From Eutreptiella sp. 'Long Island Sound 2002' (taxonomy: Eukaryota > Euglenozoa > Euglenophyceae > Eutreptiales > Eutreptiaceae), in contig OZ038383.1 in the NCBI GenBank assembly GCA_964036045.1, forward strand, positions 38,301,294 to 38,365,293: a DNA stretch of 64,000 nt, written 5' to 3'. The number at the start of each line of letters is the position of its first letter. Position 1 is the stretch's first letter. Positions 50,098-60,830 of this stretch are shown here, one piece after another. Below the pieces are notes generated by a model. It saw nothing but the letters and a program-made list of their open reading frames with translations, made no database searches and was not told where the DNA came from. The position numbers were made by a program, and so were the translations under genes.

Positions 50098-50339
50098 CTG
50101 AAAAAAACAAAAGAAACAAAAAAAAAACACGCGATAACCCGCGCGATAACCCCCGCGATAACTAGGTTATCGCGCGATAACCCCCGCGATAACCCCCCGC
50201 GATAACCCCGCGATAACTAGTTAGAACGCGATAACCTAGCGCGATAACTAGTTAGAGCACCTAGTTAGAACGCGATAACCTAGCGCGATAACTAGTTAGA
50301 GCAGGGGTTAGAGCAGGGTGTTGTGGGAAGTTTTCACAC
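50098..50339 (-). other. Predicted intron with CGCGATAAC array, copy C
   Basis: Same donor, acceptor and phase as 5468-5709 in copy A. Confidence 0.7.
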
Positions 50340-52463
50340 CTGGTGACATGGACACATGCCTTGGCCCTCCTTCTTGGCGTCGTCCAGCACCAGGCCCAGC
50401 CTCCGCAGCCACACGAAGTCCGTGACGGCCGCATACTCCCCCACCTGCCGCCACTCCACCACCTGGGCCACCCCTTCCTGCTCAGGGGCCACCCTTGCCA
50501 CTCCCCCATACAACCCCCTCCTCACCACCAAAATGGTGCCTGCCGGCACCTTCATCCCAACATGCCCTTGCAAGGTGGGCCAGGGCAGTGCCTCCCCATG
50601 GCACACCTTGGCCAAGGGGCACTGATCGGGGTGGCCTGCGACCGCCCCCGCCTCCTCATTAGTGAGGGGGGCAATCACCTCCCTCCCAACCCCCCACCCC
50701 GACAACAAAAAATGCCCGGTGGTTGTTCCCACCGGGAGCAAGCACTGAGCAGATTGCTCAATGCTGACCCCATTGGGGTCCACCACCACCTCCTCCTCCT
50801 CCCCCCCCTCCACCTCCTCCCCCTCCTGGCATGGCACACAAAGGCCATCTTTGTGGGCGGTGCACAAAATCAGCCGATTGCATCCGTAGCAATTGGCTAC
50901 CACCTTCCCCCTACACCTAACCGCCCCATCACACTGGACTGTCCTGGCCACCCGGCCAGCAGGTGCCCCCAGCTGGGGCCTCTTAATGGACTGGGTCACG
51001 TGCAGGTTGGGGAATCGAAGATTCCCCCCCACGGTAAGCTCAATGGCAAAAAATGCCATGAGGCGGGGGTGGGACACCCCCGTGGGGGAGGCCTTGGGAA
51101 TCCCCGACCCCCTGTGGACATCAAGGGCATTAAAAAAAAAGGCAGTGCCCCTCTTGAATGGCACAGCCCTCTCCACCCAAGGGTCAGGGAACCCCGAACT
51201 GCTGGAGGGCACAGAAAGAAAATGTGACCCATCCTCCTCCTCATGATTATGGGTTAGCATAATAAGGCAATTGACAATCAATGTGCCTTCAGGAATGGTG
51301 TAGGGGGGGGCGTCGCGATGGAGGTGCTGGGGGGTGTGGTCATAGCTCGAAATTTCGGCCATGTCAAGGATGGTGCAGCTCCATCCAACCCCCCCCACCA
51401 CAGTCTTCTTCGCCGTCTCAAGCACACGATCTGCCACCCTTTTGAGGACTGGCAGATCATGGAGCTTGTGGGGGTTGTGCCTGTGGTGGTTGGCACCCCC
51501 ATAGTTGCCATACAATGTACGGCGGGTCCCAGAATCTTGGGGCCTGCCGACAATGGGGGGGTTCTCATTGAAAATGGGTGCCTTCTCTGAGAGAGGCACC
51601 CTATCCAAATCATCCAAAAGACTTTGGAGCTGCACATCACTCAAAAAATCGTGCTCCAGGAGGTGGTTGACCACCAGCTTCCCCCCCACCGTGAGCGCAA
51701 GGTCATTGGGGTCCCTATTAAAGGCCCCCAAGGGCTCGGCGGCAACCACCTCCTCCGCCTCCCCAATAAGGGGGGGTGTTGCCCCAAATGGAAAAAGAAT
51801 CACCCCCTGCCCCGAAATAATGTTGGGAGTGGTGACCCCATACCACTCACGCTCCCACTCCCTTGTGGGGCAAAGGGAGTGCATGGGGAGCTTGTTTTCG
51901 GGGTTGTCAGTGCAGACCCGGCGGGTGTTGTGGGTGAGGGGTTGGGGGAACCAACCATCCGACTGCCCCTTCCCCTTACCCGGTCGGATCCTTACCTTCT
52001 GGACACTAATCATGAGGGGGTTGTGGGGCTTCTCCTTCCTCCCCCCAGCCCCCACCCCCCCCGCATCCTCCTCCTCCTCCTCCACTTCCTCCACTTCCTC
52101 CTCCTCCTGACCCACATAGAGGGTCGTCTTCGTCCCCGCACCCTTCTCGGCATGGGCGGTGACGGACTCCACCACCGCGTCCACATCGTCCGGATGAAGC
52201 TGGATCAAAAATCCAGCAACCCCTGGATTTACCTCTAGCAACTCGAAGATGTAGTTGCTGAGAACCAGGGGGTCTCGGTCGTCCGCCATGAAGGGGGACT
52301 TATGGACAAGGAGTCCAAAGTCCACACCATGTTCAAAGCGGGTCGCCACAGGGCGCCTCACATTGGCATCACCCATCGTAAACCCCTCAGGACCGCCAAG
52401 GCGACGGACCCCAAGGAGCTTTTGATGGTGCTCGCACCAAGCGTGGGCAGCAGCAAGGGCCAT
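50340..52463 (-). CDS. 2OG-Fe(II) oxygenase 1, copy C (708 codons)
   Basis: ATG 52463 after the acceptor CGCTTTAG. All oxygenase residues described for copy A (H382, D384, H450, R467) and the Cys-rich C-terminal segment are conserved. It differs from copy A by only a handful of residues, so both copies are young or both are constrained. Confidence 0.75.
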
Positions 52464-52851
52464 TATCAAAGAATACGAAGGCTTTGAGAGCTAAAGCGAA
52501 AAGGGGAAACATAAAATGAAGCGCGATAACCCACGCGATAACCCACGCGATAACTAGTTATCGCGCGATAACCCCCGCGATAACCCCCGCGATAACTAGG
52601 TTATCGCGCGATAACCCACGCGATAACTAGTGCTCTAACCCCGTTCTAACCCCGCGATAACTAGTTAGAGCACACAAAGATCAAATCGCAAAAAGTGCAA
52701 AACGGGCAATATCGAGCAAACAAAACATGGAAGGCACATTGTTGCATCATAGTGCACCCATGTAACATGTGAAATTCCGGGTTCCAACCATATTAACAAC
52801 ACCCAAAATTGGGGGGGTTCCGCACCACGCCCTAGAACGCTGCATCCCATA

Positions 52852-53062
52852 TCCCACTTGCTGACTGGTGGCGGCCACCATAATTATCGAGCGGGGCGGT
52901 CTTGTACCGGTTTCCGTAGTATCCGGAACCGTGTGGTGGGGCAGGCGGATATACATAGTCCCATGGCTCCCTCTGAAACTGCGGATAGGAGGACGTCCAA
53001 GCCATGCAGACAGTTCCACAGCCACAACCATAGCCAACGCGCGGGACACCCAAGACATGCAA
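52852..53062 (-). CDS. Exon-like Tyr/Pro/Gly-rich frame flanking copy C
   Basis: Minus strand after an acceptor CCTATCCGCAG: FQREPWDYVYPPAPPHGSGY and YGNRYKTAPLDNYGGRH, reading up to the transposon edge. It looks like low-complexity coding sequence; the gene is unknown. It may connect with the minus-strand frames at 40366-40716 across the insertion. Confidence 0.35.
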
Positions 53063-53847
53063 ACCCTTCCACGGTCACAACAGCAGCCAACGTGTGGGAC
53101 GTTTGGCACACGTAGAACGAAAGATCGGGTTTCGAGACAACATGCAGCACTTGAGCAGCAAACCATGGTTCCGGAACCCCTTGAAGAAGGGGAGGAAGCG
53201 AAGTGAGGTTGTGGCATGTGAGGTTTGTGCATTGCCTTCTTCCCTTGGTCGTCATGTTGTCTCTGGTTGTGGCTCTGGACATCATCAATCTCATGAGTGC
53301 GTTCCGGACATCCCCCCTTTTTGTCTTCGTTATTTGCTTTTATTTCCCAAAGTCGCCTTTGTCGTCCTATGCATTGTCCTTTAGACTCACATTGCCTTTT
53401 TTGGTTTACTTCTTTCCCATAGTATTGGTAAGCTCTCAAGCCGTCCTCCGGATGATCCGACCATCGAGCAACAAAGCGAGCCAAGACAACAGTGTGGGTC
53501 CGGGGAGGTGTTGGTGGGGCTCTGGGGGCTGCCGTTGGGAAAAGGATTGGATTGTTATGGGGTTGGGGATGGGGACGATGAGTGGAATACGGATGTTTTT
53601 TTGGGAACGCAACTATCTTAGCCCCCCATCCCTCCTTGCTGCATCTAGGCCCAGTCCGGCACCCGAAGTGCGAGGCAGCCGACTGCAAACTAATGGACAC
53701 GTAACCTCCCGCGCGAGCGGCTTCTAACCCAGTGCCCAATACTTGCCCACTGACCCCATCTCCGATTTACATCCCATCCCCAATACACAATCTGGCGAAT
53801 GGCCCTTCTCTGACGACTGAACAAACATTGGTTGCGGTGAACGGGAC
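53063..53847. other. No gene recognised
   Basis: Open minus-strand frame (52747-53739) is Cys/His/Arg-rich and runs through the transposon edge; not accepted as a gene. Confidence 0.45.
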
Positions 53848-53849
53848 TG

Positions 53850-53865
53850 TGTACCCTTCGTGAAC
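53850..53865 (+). repeat. Left TIR, family 2
   Basis: TGTACCCTTCGTGAAC, exact inverse of 60600-60615. Confidence 0.9.
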
Positions 53866-54026
53866 CGGCCGTTTGAATCCGAGATTCACGGTACCGTGAA
53901 TTTCACCCAATTTTGCTGTGTTTTGCTCGTAACTTGGTGCTATCGTGTGCTTTTGTCGTGCTACCTTCGCCCAAAGTAAGATGCAACAAATAGGTGCAAT
54001 TTAGAGGTTTAAAGTCCCCGCATGGT

Positions 54027-54190
54027 TTAACACATTTGGTGAGATTCGCGTGAATGTGAATTTCACGCACCTAAATTCACGCACAAATTCACGCTAGATT
54101 CACAGATTCACGAGAATATGAAATTCGCACGAATTTCGTACGAATTCGTACGAAATTCGTACGAATTTCGTACGAATTTCGTACGAATTT
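54027..54190. repeat. ATTCACG / TTCGTACGAA array before the oxygenase gene
   Basis: Many AAATTCACG and GAATTTCGTACGAA words, including palindromic forms, ending 30 bases before the acceptor TTACAG at 54222. Probably in a leader intron. Confidence 0.85.
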
Positions 54191-54255
54191 ACCCTCCTTT
54201 CCACTCTTTCGCTTTGTTACAGCTCTCAAAGCCCTCACGTTCTTCTCTTTTAACA

Positions 54256-56172
54256 ATGTCACAGCAGACTATGTCTCAACTCACAAGCCTGGCCTCGCGC
54301 CCCGACCCCGCAGCTGACACCCTCGCCCACTACCAAGCCGTCCCCGTTGCCCACCATCAATTGGAGGAGGCCACGTACGAGTCGGAGGCACTGGGGGTGG
54401 ATGACATCGTGGGCTGGGCAGCCTCCCTCGACCCCTCCCCCGATGTCATCCACATCGACATGCGCAGCCCCACCCGCAACAGCTACCTCGGGGGGAGGGG
54501 ATGGGCCACAACCCTGTGGAGGGAACTGCGCCACCAACTTCCCACCCTCAAATTTCTCCATCTAACCCCTCTCCCATCCAGTGTTGACCAGCTCCTCAAC
54601 TCGATGAGGAATAACCCTGTGGGGAAGCCTAAGGACGCCCACGTCCAGGTGTACCCCACCACTAACCTCGTCCACACCCCCCCCCACTGCGATATGGTGT
54701 GCCTGCAGGATCTTGCTGCAGGTGCACCAGCAGACCACTCTTTTTTCCCCTTTTCTTGGCATCTTGCCAACCCCCGGTGGTGGGATGATTTGGGCGTCGC
54801 CCCTTTCCATCCCACCATCCCCCCCCAGGTGCACGTCCCCGACGTCACCCACCCCACCTTCTATAGCACAACTTCTTTGCAATGGTACCGTGGTGCCTCA
54901 TGCGCCCCCCCCTTCATTTCGAGTGAACCCCCCCTCCGCACCGAACCCCTTCCCGACCCCCCTCATGGGGTGACGGGCAGCCCTGACCCCGCCCCCGACA
55001 GGGTTGGCCCCTCTCAGCCGCCCCTCAACTTTGTTGATGGGAACGGCTACATTGTGCTTCGGGGGCTTGTGGAGGCACGGGATTGTGAGGTGGGGTGGAA
55101 CAAGGTGATGAAGGCGTGGGGCAGCGGCGACGAAAAAGTCGTCGCAAAGAATTTTGAGCTCCTTTTCAACGCCGCGCGGAGTGAGGAGCAGGCCAAGGAT
55201 CCTGCGCTCCCCCGCCGGTGGCAAAGCAAGAGCGCCTTGGGGTCGGGGGTGGGGGGGCCTCTCTTCAAGAAGTTCAACCCCCACCTCACCGAAAGTGTCC
55301 CTGGGGTTGGGGACCTCCACCCAATGACGCCGGGCAGCGTCATTGTGGCCAGTGTGGGGAATGGGCCGCAGCTCCCCCACACCGACGTGGCCACCCACCC
55401 CGACGTCCTCCCCCCCAGCGACAGGGAGGTGGGGGACTACCACCTGAGTAGCTTCCTCTGCTTGTCAGAGGACTACCAGGTGGCGGTGCAGGCGGGGACG
55501 GCCCTGGGGGAGGCGGGGGAGGCGCGCTGGGACACCGTTCGGCTGCATCGGGGGGACATGCTGCTGATGGTGGCCACCAGCCGCCATCATGGATTGCCTG
55601 CCCACCCCGACTCCAAGGATGGGCTGCAGGGGGCTCTTTTTAACTTGTGGACCCCCGACCCCCGACACAAACACCACCAGGCCAACACCACACACTTGGA
55701 CGCCATCCCCCCCAAGGAGGCCCTGGACGTTGCTGGGGATTTGTCCAGCTGGGACCTCCGCAGCGTGGACCAGGTGTTGTGGGTGGGGAAGGGGGCGGTT
55801 GGGAGGGTGGGGTTGTGGGAGGGGGAGGCTGCCCAGGCCCTCTTAGACCCCCCTCAGACGCTCCCGGCAGGCCCCCCCACCTGCCCCTTCCACCCCACCT
55901 TCATCTCCCGGTCGGCCCCGGCCTCCGACCTCGCCGTCATCGAGGTCGGCCCCCAGTGCATGCTGTTCTTCGTGGGCAGCGTGCACCAGCTGGAGGTCGC
56001 CAAGGGGGGCGACGTCGACGCGGAGTCGGAGATCCACTTCGCCTTGTCCGGCATTGCCCCCCCGGGTCGGCCGACCACGCTGTGGCACCTGGTGAACACG
56101 GTCCCAGCGTGGCGGTCGCCCAAGTGCGCGAGGACCGGGGCATGGAGCATCACCTGCCCATGCGACTGCAAG
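54256..56172 (+). CDS. 2OG-Fe(II) oxygenase-like protein, family 2 (639-codon exon)
   Basis: ATG 54256 (ATGTCACAGCAG) follows the exon start CTCTCAAAGCC; the longer frame back to 54118 only translates the repeat array. N-terminal half without a known domain. Core: GNGYIVLRGLVEARDCEVGW, a strand pair typical of the phytanoyl-CoA dioxygenase fold, H375-T-D377 (PQLPHTDVATH), then RGDMLLMVATSRHHGLPAH with the distal His. A clear 2OxG-binding Arg after it is not obvious, unlike family 1. C-terminus CPCDCK meets donor AAG|GTGTGC, as CPCHQ meets CAG|GTGTGA in family 1. Confidence 0.7.
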
Positions 56173-56466
56173 GTGTGCTTGCTTGTGTGTTTGCTTTGTG
56201 TATTGGCAAATTGGACGAAATTCACGTGAAATTCGTACGAAATTCGTACGAAATTCGTACGAATTTCGTACGAATTTTACGTGAATAAATTTGTGTGAAT
56301 TTTCTCGAGATGTGAAATTCGTACGAAATTCGTACGAAATTCGTACGAATTTCGTACGAATTTCTGTGAATTTCGTCCAATTTGCTCCTTTTGCTCTTGC
56401 ATTGCCTCGTGTCCACTCCCCCTTTCTCAATTTGTGCCTTGCACACCTCCCCACATCTGCATGCAG
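56173..56466 (+). other. Predicted 294-bp intron with TTCGTACGAA array
   Basis: Donor AAG|GTGTGC, acceptor CATGCAG|GTC, phase 0 on both sides. Body: about ten GAATTTCGTACGAAATTC-type words (56218-56375). Equivalent position to the family 1 intron. Confidence 0.7.
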
Positions 56467-57979
56467 GTCCCGTTCACCGCTTGGTCGCCGGATATTTGGC
56501 ACCACACCAAGCGCCAGTACAAGTCCCGGCCCCGATTGCCCGAGGAGCACGCCGAGCCCGCCGAAGGCCCCGGTGGCGACCAGCCCGCAGGCACCGGCGG
56601 TGGACGGGCACCAAGCGAGGCCGGCAGTGTGCGCAGTGAGGGGTCGCAGCGCTCTCGACGTTCGGGAGGCAGCGAGGCCAGCACCGCCAGGGGGCATGTG
56701 GCGCGCGAGGTGGTGGTGCCCCAGCCGTCCCGCGACGAGTTGGGCGACGCCCACAACGACCCCCCCCTGGACCGGGTCACCCTGGCCGCCAGGCAGCCGG
56801 ATCCGGCCTGGACCCAGCAGGTGCCGCCCGGGCCCGATGGGCGGCAGCGGCACCTCAGTGCCGTGTGGCACATGGAGTTGGAGTCGCGGGGGGTGCAGGG
56901 CACCCTCCGCATCTCCTTCCCGTGCCCCATTGTGCTCCGGGGGGGGTCCAACCTGCCTGCGGGGCAGGAGCTGGTGGGCATGTTTGCCTACCGGCTTGTG
57001 AGTGGGCACTGGCGGGTGCAGACGGGGGTGTCGCGGATCGGGGAGGCGGGGACGGTGACGACGGCTGGGATTTGTGGGCTGAATGTGCTCACGGGTTGGG
57101 AGCAGCGGAGGCCGGAGTGGGTGGACGTGGCATGGCTTGCCATGCGCGTCCATGTGGGGAGGCAGCGGAAGATGGGGGTGGTGGTTGACGTCATTGACGT
57201 CGAGGAGGACGAACCCCCCCACGCGCAAGCGGAAAGGGCGCCCCGAAGGGGACACGGGCCCCACCCCCCCCCCCAAAGCCCCGCGTACGGCCACCCCGGC
57301 GGAGCGGGCAGGGCGGGCGGAGCAGGCGGAGCCGGTGGGGGGGCGGGGGCAGAGGGGGGTGGTGCAGGAGTGGGTGGACCAGCAGCGGGCGGGGGCGTGG
57401 GAGGCACGCGCCATCAGCGCGGAGGCCGCCAACCGCGACCTCGAGGCCCGTCTGTCTAGGGTCCACGAGGACAGGCGGGACTGCGAGTCGCGGTTGGCGG
57501 ACGTCACCAAGGAGCGTGACCGGCTGGCCACCAAGGTGAGGACTCTTGAGCGCGACGTGGCGACGTTGCGCAAGGCAAAGCCAGCGGCACAACCAGCAGA
57601 GGCACTGGAGAGGGCTGAGGGTGCCGAGGCCCCCGCCCCCCCGGGTGACAGGGGGGGGGCTAGTGCTGCCGGTGTCCGGTACCTCCTGGCCGGCGCACAG
57701 GCCTGGCATGCCCAGGCCGAGGCATGCGCCGGCCAGATGTCCGCAGTGTCCACCGGCCTGCGGATGGCCATGATGGCCAGTGGCCAGCAGGTCGATGTGG
57801 ACAGCGTGGCCCCCGACGCCCCCAAGGTGACTGCCGCAATGGAGGAAGTGCGCCGGCAGTACCCCCCCCACCGCCTCACGTCGGCGGCCATGGACCCCTC
57901 CTTTGTGGCGGCGGTGGCGGAGCAGAGCTCCCAGGGCACCGCTAGCCGGAGCTCTGCTCCCGGGTGGGGGGGTGCGTAG
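56467..57979 (+). pseudogene. Basic/coiled-coil exon, family 2, frame break in a C run
   Basis: First part VPFTAWSPDIWHHTKRQYKS, an Arg/Ser/Gly-rich linker, then a globular part (SAVWHMELESRGVQGTLRIS; WEQRRPEWVDVAWLAMRVHV; VVVDVIDVEEDE) that parallels the family 1 exon. The C run 57264-57274 shifts the frame; behind it a coiled coil (NRDLEARLSRVHEDRRDCES; DRLATKVRTLERDVATLRK) runs to TAG 57977. The C-run break may be a sequencing slip. If UAR is sense the true end lies further on. Confidence 0.65.
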
Positions 57980-58421
57980 GTACCCTCCGGAGCACTTGTC
58001 CTTTGTAACCACGACAAATGTTATCCTGCCCCCCCCCCCCCCCCCAAGCATAGGCAGTTTGACCGATATGTGGGGTACTCCCCCCCCACTGTGCGAAATT
58101 TTCTGCATCACTGTTTGTACATTAATTGGGGTACGGTGTGCCCCCTGACCTGTTTGCGATTTTTTCTGCGGAACTGTTTGTATTTTATTTGGGGTATGCT
58201 ATGCCCCCTGACGTGTTACACTGCTGGCTGAGTGACAGCCGGAATGACAGCCACTGGACTGGGTGTGTGATAGCCCGAATTTCGTACGAATTTCGTGCGA
58301 ATCTATGTGAATTTCTTTTAATTGCATGCGAATCACAGTAGAGAGAGTTGTCTGCGGGAGGGGGATGGTAGAAACTTTGCGATGAGTGCCTGCCCATTCA
58401 ACAGGTCCTCTATCTCACACC
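57980..58421 (+). other. Spacer and transposase leader, family 2
   Basis: Two imperfect ~60-bp units (CTGTTTGTACATTAATTGGG and CTGTTTGTATTTTATTTGGG), then a short TTCGTACGAA array (58273-58333), then acceptor TTCAACAG with exon start GTCCTCTATC at 58405, matching the family 1 transposase leader. Confidence 0.6.
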
Positions 58422-60185
58422 ATGCCACGGCCCAAGGAGCCATTCCATCTGGTAGCGGATCGTACACGACGGCGGCGCCTACAAGAGCTCCAGGAGGTTG
58501 TTACCAAGGAGCTTGCAGCACCCTACACCGTCAAGTACCTGCCCGACACGGGGCAAATAGTGCTTACCCCCGAAACAAGAATTGTAGCCACCGTCCAGCC
58601 CGAGCTCACCCAGGAGGAGAGGTTGATTATGGCCGTGTGGAGGATCCGGTCATTGCACCTCTCTAGGACAGAGTCCCGGTACCTAGTGGGGAGCATGACG
58701 TACGGTGTGGTATGGGACCAGGTGTACGGCATGCTTCGGCAGCTAGCGTTGCCGGAGTCCCGGGCGTTCACTGCCTATACGGGTGACGACACGGCCATCA
58801 ATGGTGCGGCCTGCTACCTACCTGACCGCATCGCCCACCTATTCAAGTGTCGACCACCACCACCCTCGGCCATCATGCAGCCCGGGGACCGACGGCTGCA
58901 TTGGTTGCCCCTTGCGGTGGACGGTACATCGAGGCATGAGGCCTCGTACGTCCATTGCACGCTTGGTGGCACCGCCAGCCCCAACCAACTATCTAGTTGG
59001 TGGCTACTAGGGGGCAGTGAAAAGTGGGAGACCCTCTACGCGGCCTCCCAGGAAATTGATTTTGATGATGAGTTGCGCAAGGCCGCAACCGTAAGTTTTA
59101 AGGATACGGCAGGGAACGATAGGCAGTCCCTTTTTTTTCTGTGTGCAGATGGTAAGGCACAGGTGCTCATGGCGGGCTGCCAAAACTGGAAGGCAGAATC
59201 CCCTGGTGCCACTGTGTGTTGGGTCTGCATGCGTAACCGTGCTATGTGCCTTGCTACCTTTGGCACAGCAAGTGCGATAGACGGCAACTGGGAACCAGCC
59301 GTTGCCATAAGTGCTATATATAGGACCATTATGAGTGATAGGCGAGTGCCTGATTATGGCCTCCATGGGGTCCTTCGTGTCCTGTGGTGTGCAGTCAACG
59401 GGACACGGGACCTAGTTGTACAATTGACAGGGAAGGCACCGGCCACTGTGGCACGCACGATGCTGCAAATGGTTTTAGATGAGGCACGGCTTGCTGCACG
59501 AACTTGCACCCGTGCGTCATTAAATAATGACAAGGCAAACAGCAAGGGGAAGGTGAGGATGGAGTGTGCTGCTGCCATCCATTTCATGCGCAATAGGGGT
59601 TGGGAGAAGATAATAGATGCTTGCCTAGAGCAGCCTAGTGTCAGGCAGCATCAAGTAAGGGGAAAAAGTTGGGAGTCGGTGTGCAAAACGTGGTGGGAGA
59701 ATTTTGCAAGCATGTGTGTATACGCGTGGCGTTCCGCATGGTTCTCCGGGGCCGACTTGGGGCGGCTCCGGAACCATAGCATAGCCATGGGCGCTGCCCA
59801 CAATGAGCTTCAGTGGGGCAAACTTCTGTGGACGCATCTTTGGATCGACCACGTGTATTATTTTGCAAAGAAGTGGAGAATCTTGTCAAAGTTCTCCTGC
59901 TTTGCCATGGAGGGAAGTCACCGGAGGCTGAAGCGCATGTTGCGCAACAGCGGGGGCCTAAGCCTCCTCCGGGGGAGACTAGGGGTGCAAGTGGTTGTGG
60001 ACAACCACACCATTGACGATAGCCTTTGGTTGCATGGGTGGGATGCGACCAAAAGGGCTCAACATGGGCAAGGGCCCATAAGTGTACAAACGTATGCAAG
60101 CCGCACAAGAAGACGGCTTCTACCCGACATGCAGCACCTTCAGACTCTACAGCGGCGGTTCCGGTGCCGCAAGAGACGGACATGA
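58422..60185 (+). CDS. DDE-type transposase with C-x2-C insertion, 587 aa (family 2)
   Basis: ATG 58422 (ATGCCACGGCCC), 17 bases after the exon start. D167 (PLAVDGTSRH), D243 (LCADGKAQVL), C266-W-V-C269, E497 (FAMEGSHRRL), with WIDHVYYFAKKWRIL aligned to the WIHWCLAHSTFFAEKWRNI of family 1. A basic N-terminal RTRRRRLQ resembles the family 1 basic run. Intact and closed by TGA 60183. It is clearly related to the family 1 transposase but diverged, so the gene set has travelled together for a long time. Confidence 0.78.
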   Translation: MPRPKEPFHLVADRTRRRRLQELQEVVTKELAAPYTVKYLPDTGQIVLTPETRIVATVQPELTQEERLIMAVWRIRSLHLSRTESRYLVGSMTYGVVWDQVYGMLRQLALPESRAFTAYTGDDTAINGAACYLPDRIAHLFKCRPPPPSAIMQPGDRRLHWLPLAVDGTSRHEASYVHCTLGGTASPNQLSSWWLLGGSEKWETLYAASQEIDFDDELRKAATVSFKDTAGNDRQSLFFLCADGKAQVLMAGCQNWKAESPGATVCWVCMRNRAMCLATFGTASAIDGNWEPAVAISAIYRTIMSDRRVPDYGLHGVLRVLWCAVNGTRDLVVQLTGKAPATVARTMLQMVLDEARLAARTCTRASLNNDKANSKGKVRMECAAAIHFMRNRGWEKIIDACLEQPSVRQHQVRGKSWESVCKTWWENFASMCVYAWRSAWFSGADLGRLRNHSIAMGAAHNELQWGKLLWTHLWIDHVYYFAKKWRILSKFSCFAMEGSHRRLKRMLRNSGGLSLLRGRLGVQVVVDNHTIDDSLWLHGWDATKRAQHGQGPISVQTYASRTRRRLLPDMQHLQTLQRRFRCRKRRT

Positions 60186-60599
60186 GATGACCTTACGAAC
60201 CCAGACCATTGTTGCCTGTGACCGGGGTGCATGCTGGGGGGCTTACTAGGGGTGTGAGGACAAATCAGGGGGTGCACACGGGTGACATTTGTGTAAAATC
60301 ACGTGAATTCACGTGAAATTCGTACGAATTTCGTACGAATTCACGTGAATTCACGGCTGTGAATCGGCTACAGGCTTGCCGGGTTCCGGCACCTCTCGTT
60401 TTGGGCACGGTTTGGACATGATGCATGCTTTTGGGGCGGGACTTTCATCGGATGATGCGTAACAAAGCTAGGGGAGGAATTTTGGCCCCTCAAAGCCCTT
60501 GATTTGAACCAAGAATATGGCATTTTCCCCCAAAAACCTCAAATTTTGGGTAAATTCACGTGAAATTCACGCAATTATTCAAACGGCCACTTAACGGCC
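60186..60599. repeat. 3' non-coding part with TTCACG / TTCGTACGAA words
   Basis: Array words at 60298-60356 and 60548-60573; no gene. Confidence 0.7.
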
Positions 60600-60615
60600 G
60601 TTCACGAAGGGTACA
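60600..60615 (-). repeat. Right TIR, family 2
   Basis: Inverse of 53850-53865, followed by the TG target duplicate. Confidence 0.9.
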
Positions 60616-60830
60616 TGTGTGGCCCTCTGGATGATGATGTCCCGTCTGTGCACATGACTGAACGCCCGTTGGTTGTGGTGCAAAAAAAAGTGAACCAAGC
60701 TCCCCTCATGCAAAGTGTGCCAAGGATGGCAAGGACATAAGTGCAGAAATATGCATGAGAATGTTTGTTGTGGCCGTCCTGCATATTGTGAAAAACTGGT
60801 TTCTTCAGGGCTCTTCCAGGCATTCCATCT

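Larger units (their letters stand above)
40727..52849 (-). mobile_element. Family 1 transposon, copy C (12,123 bp including a nested DIRS-like element)
   Basis: TIRs as in copy A (40727-40762 and 52814-52849), TSD TA (40725-40726 and 52850-52851). Without the nested element at 42974-48064 it is about 7.0 kb and fully colinear with copy A. Oxygenase 1, the coiled-coil exon and oxygenase 2 are all open here; the transposase has a homopolymer frame break. Confidence 0.92.
53850..60615 (+). mobile_element. Family 2 oxygenase-bearing DNA transposon (6,766 bp)
   Basis: TIRs start TGTACCCTTCGTGAAC at both ends (53850-53865 and 60600-60615) and share GGCCGTTTGAAT further in; TSD TG (53848-53849 and 60616-60617). 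Plus-strand genes in the family 1 order: oxygenase, intron, basic/coiled-coil protein, transposase. No oxygenase 2 is seen. The gene-flanking arrays consist of GAATTTCGTACGAAATTC in place of the family 1 word. Confidence 0.88.

Noticed and set aside
54118-54255. Upstream ATG extension of the family 2 oxygenase
   Set aside because: Translates the TTCGTACGAA array (RISYEFVRNSYEF); a splice acceptor lies between it and the ATG at 54256.
55843-58017. Minus-strand 724-codon frame in family 2
   Set aside because: Antisense of the oxygenase C-terminus, intron array and coiled-coil exon; no motif.
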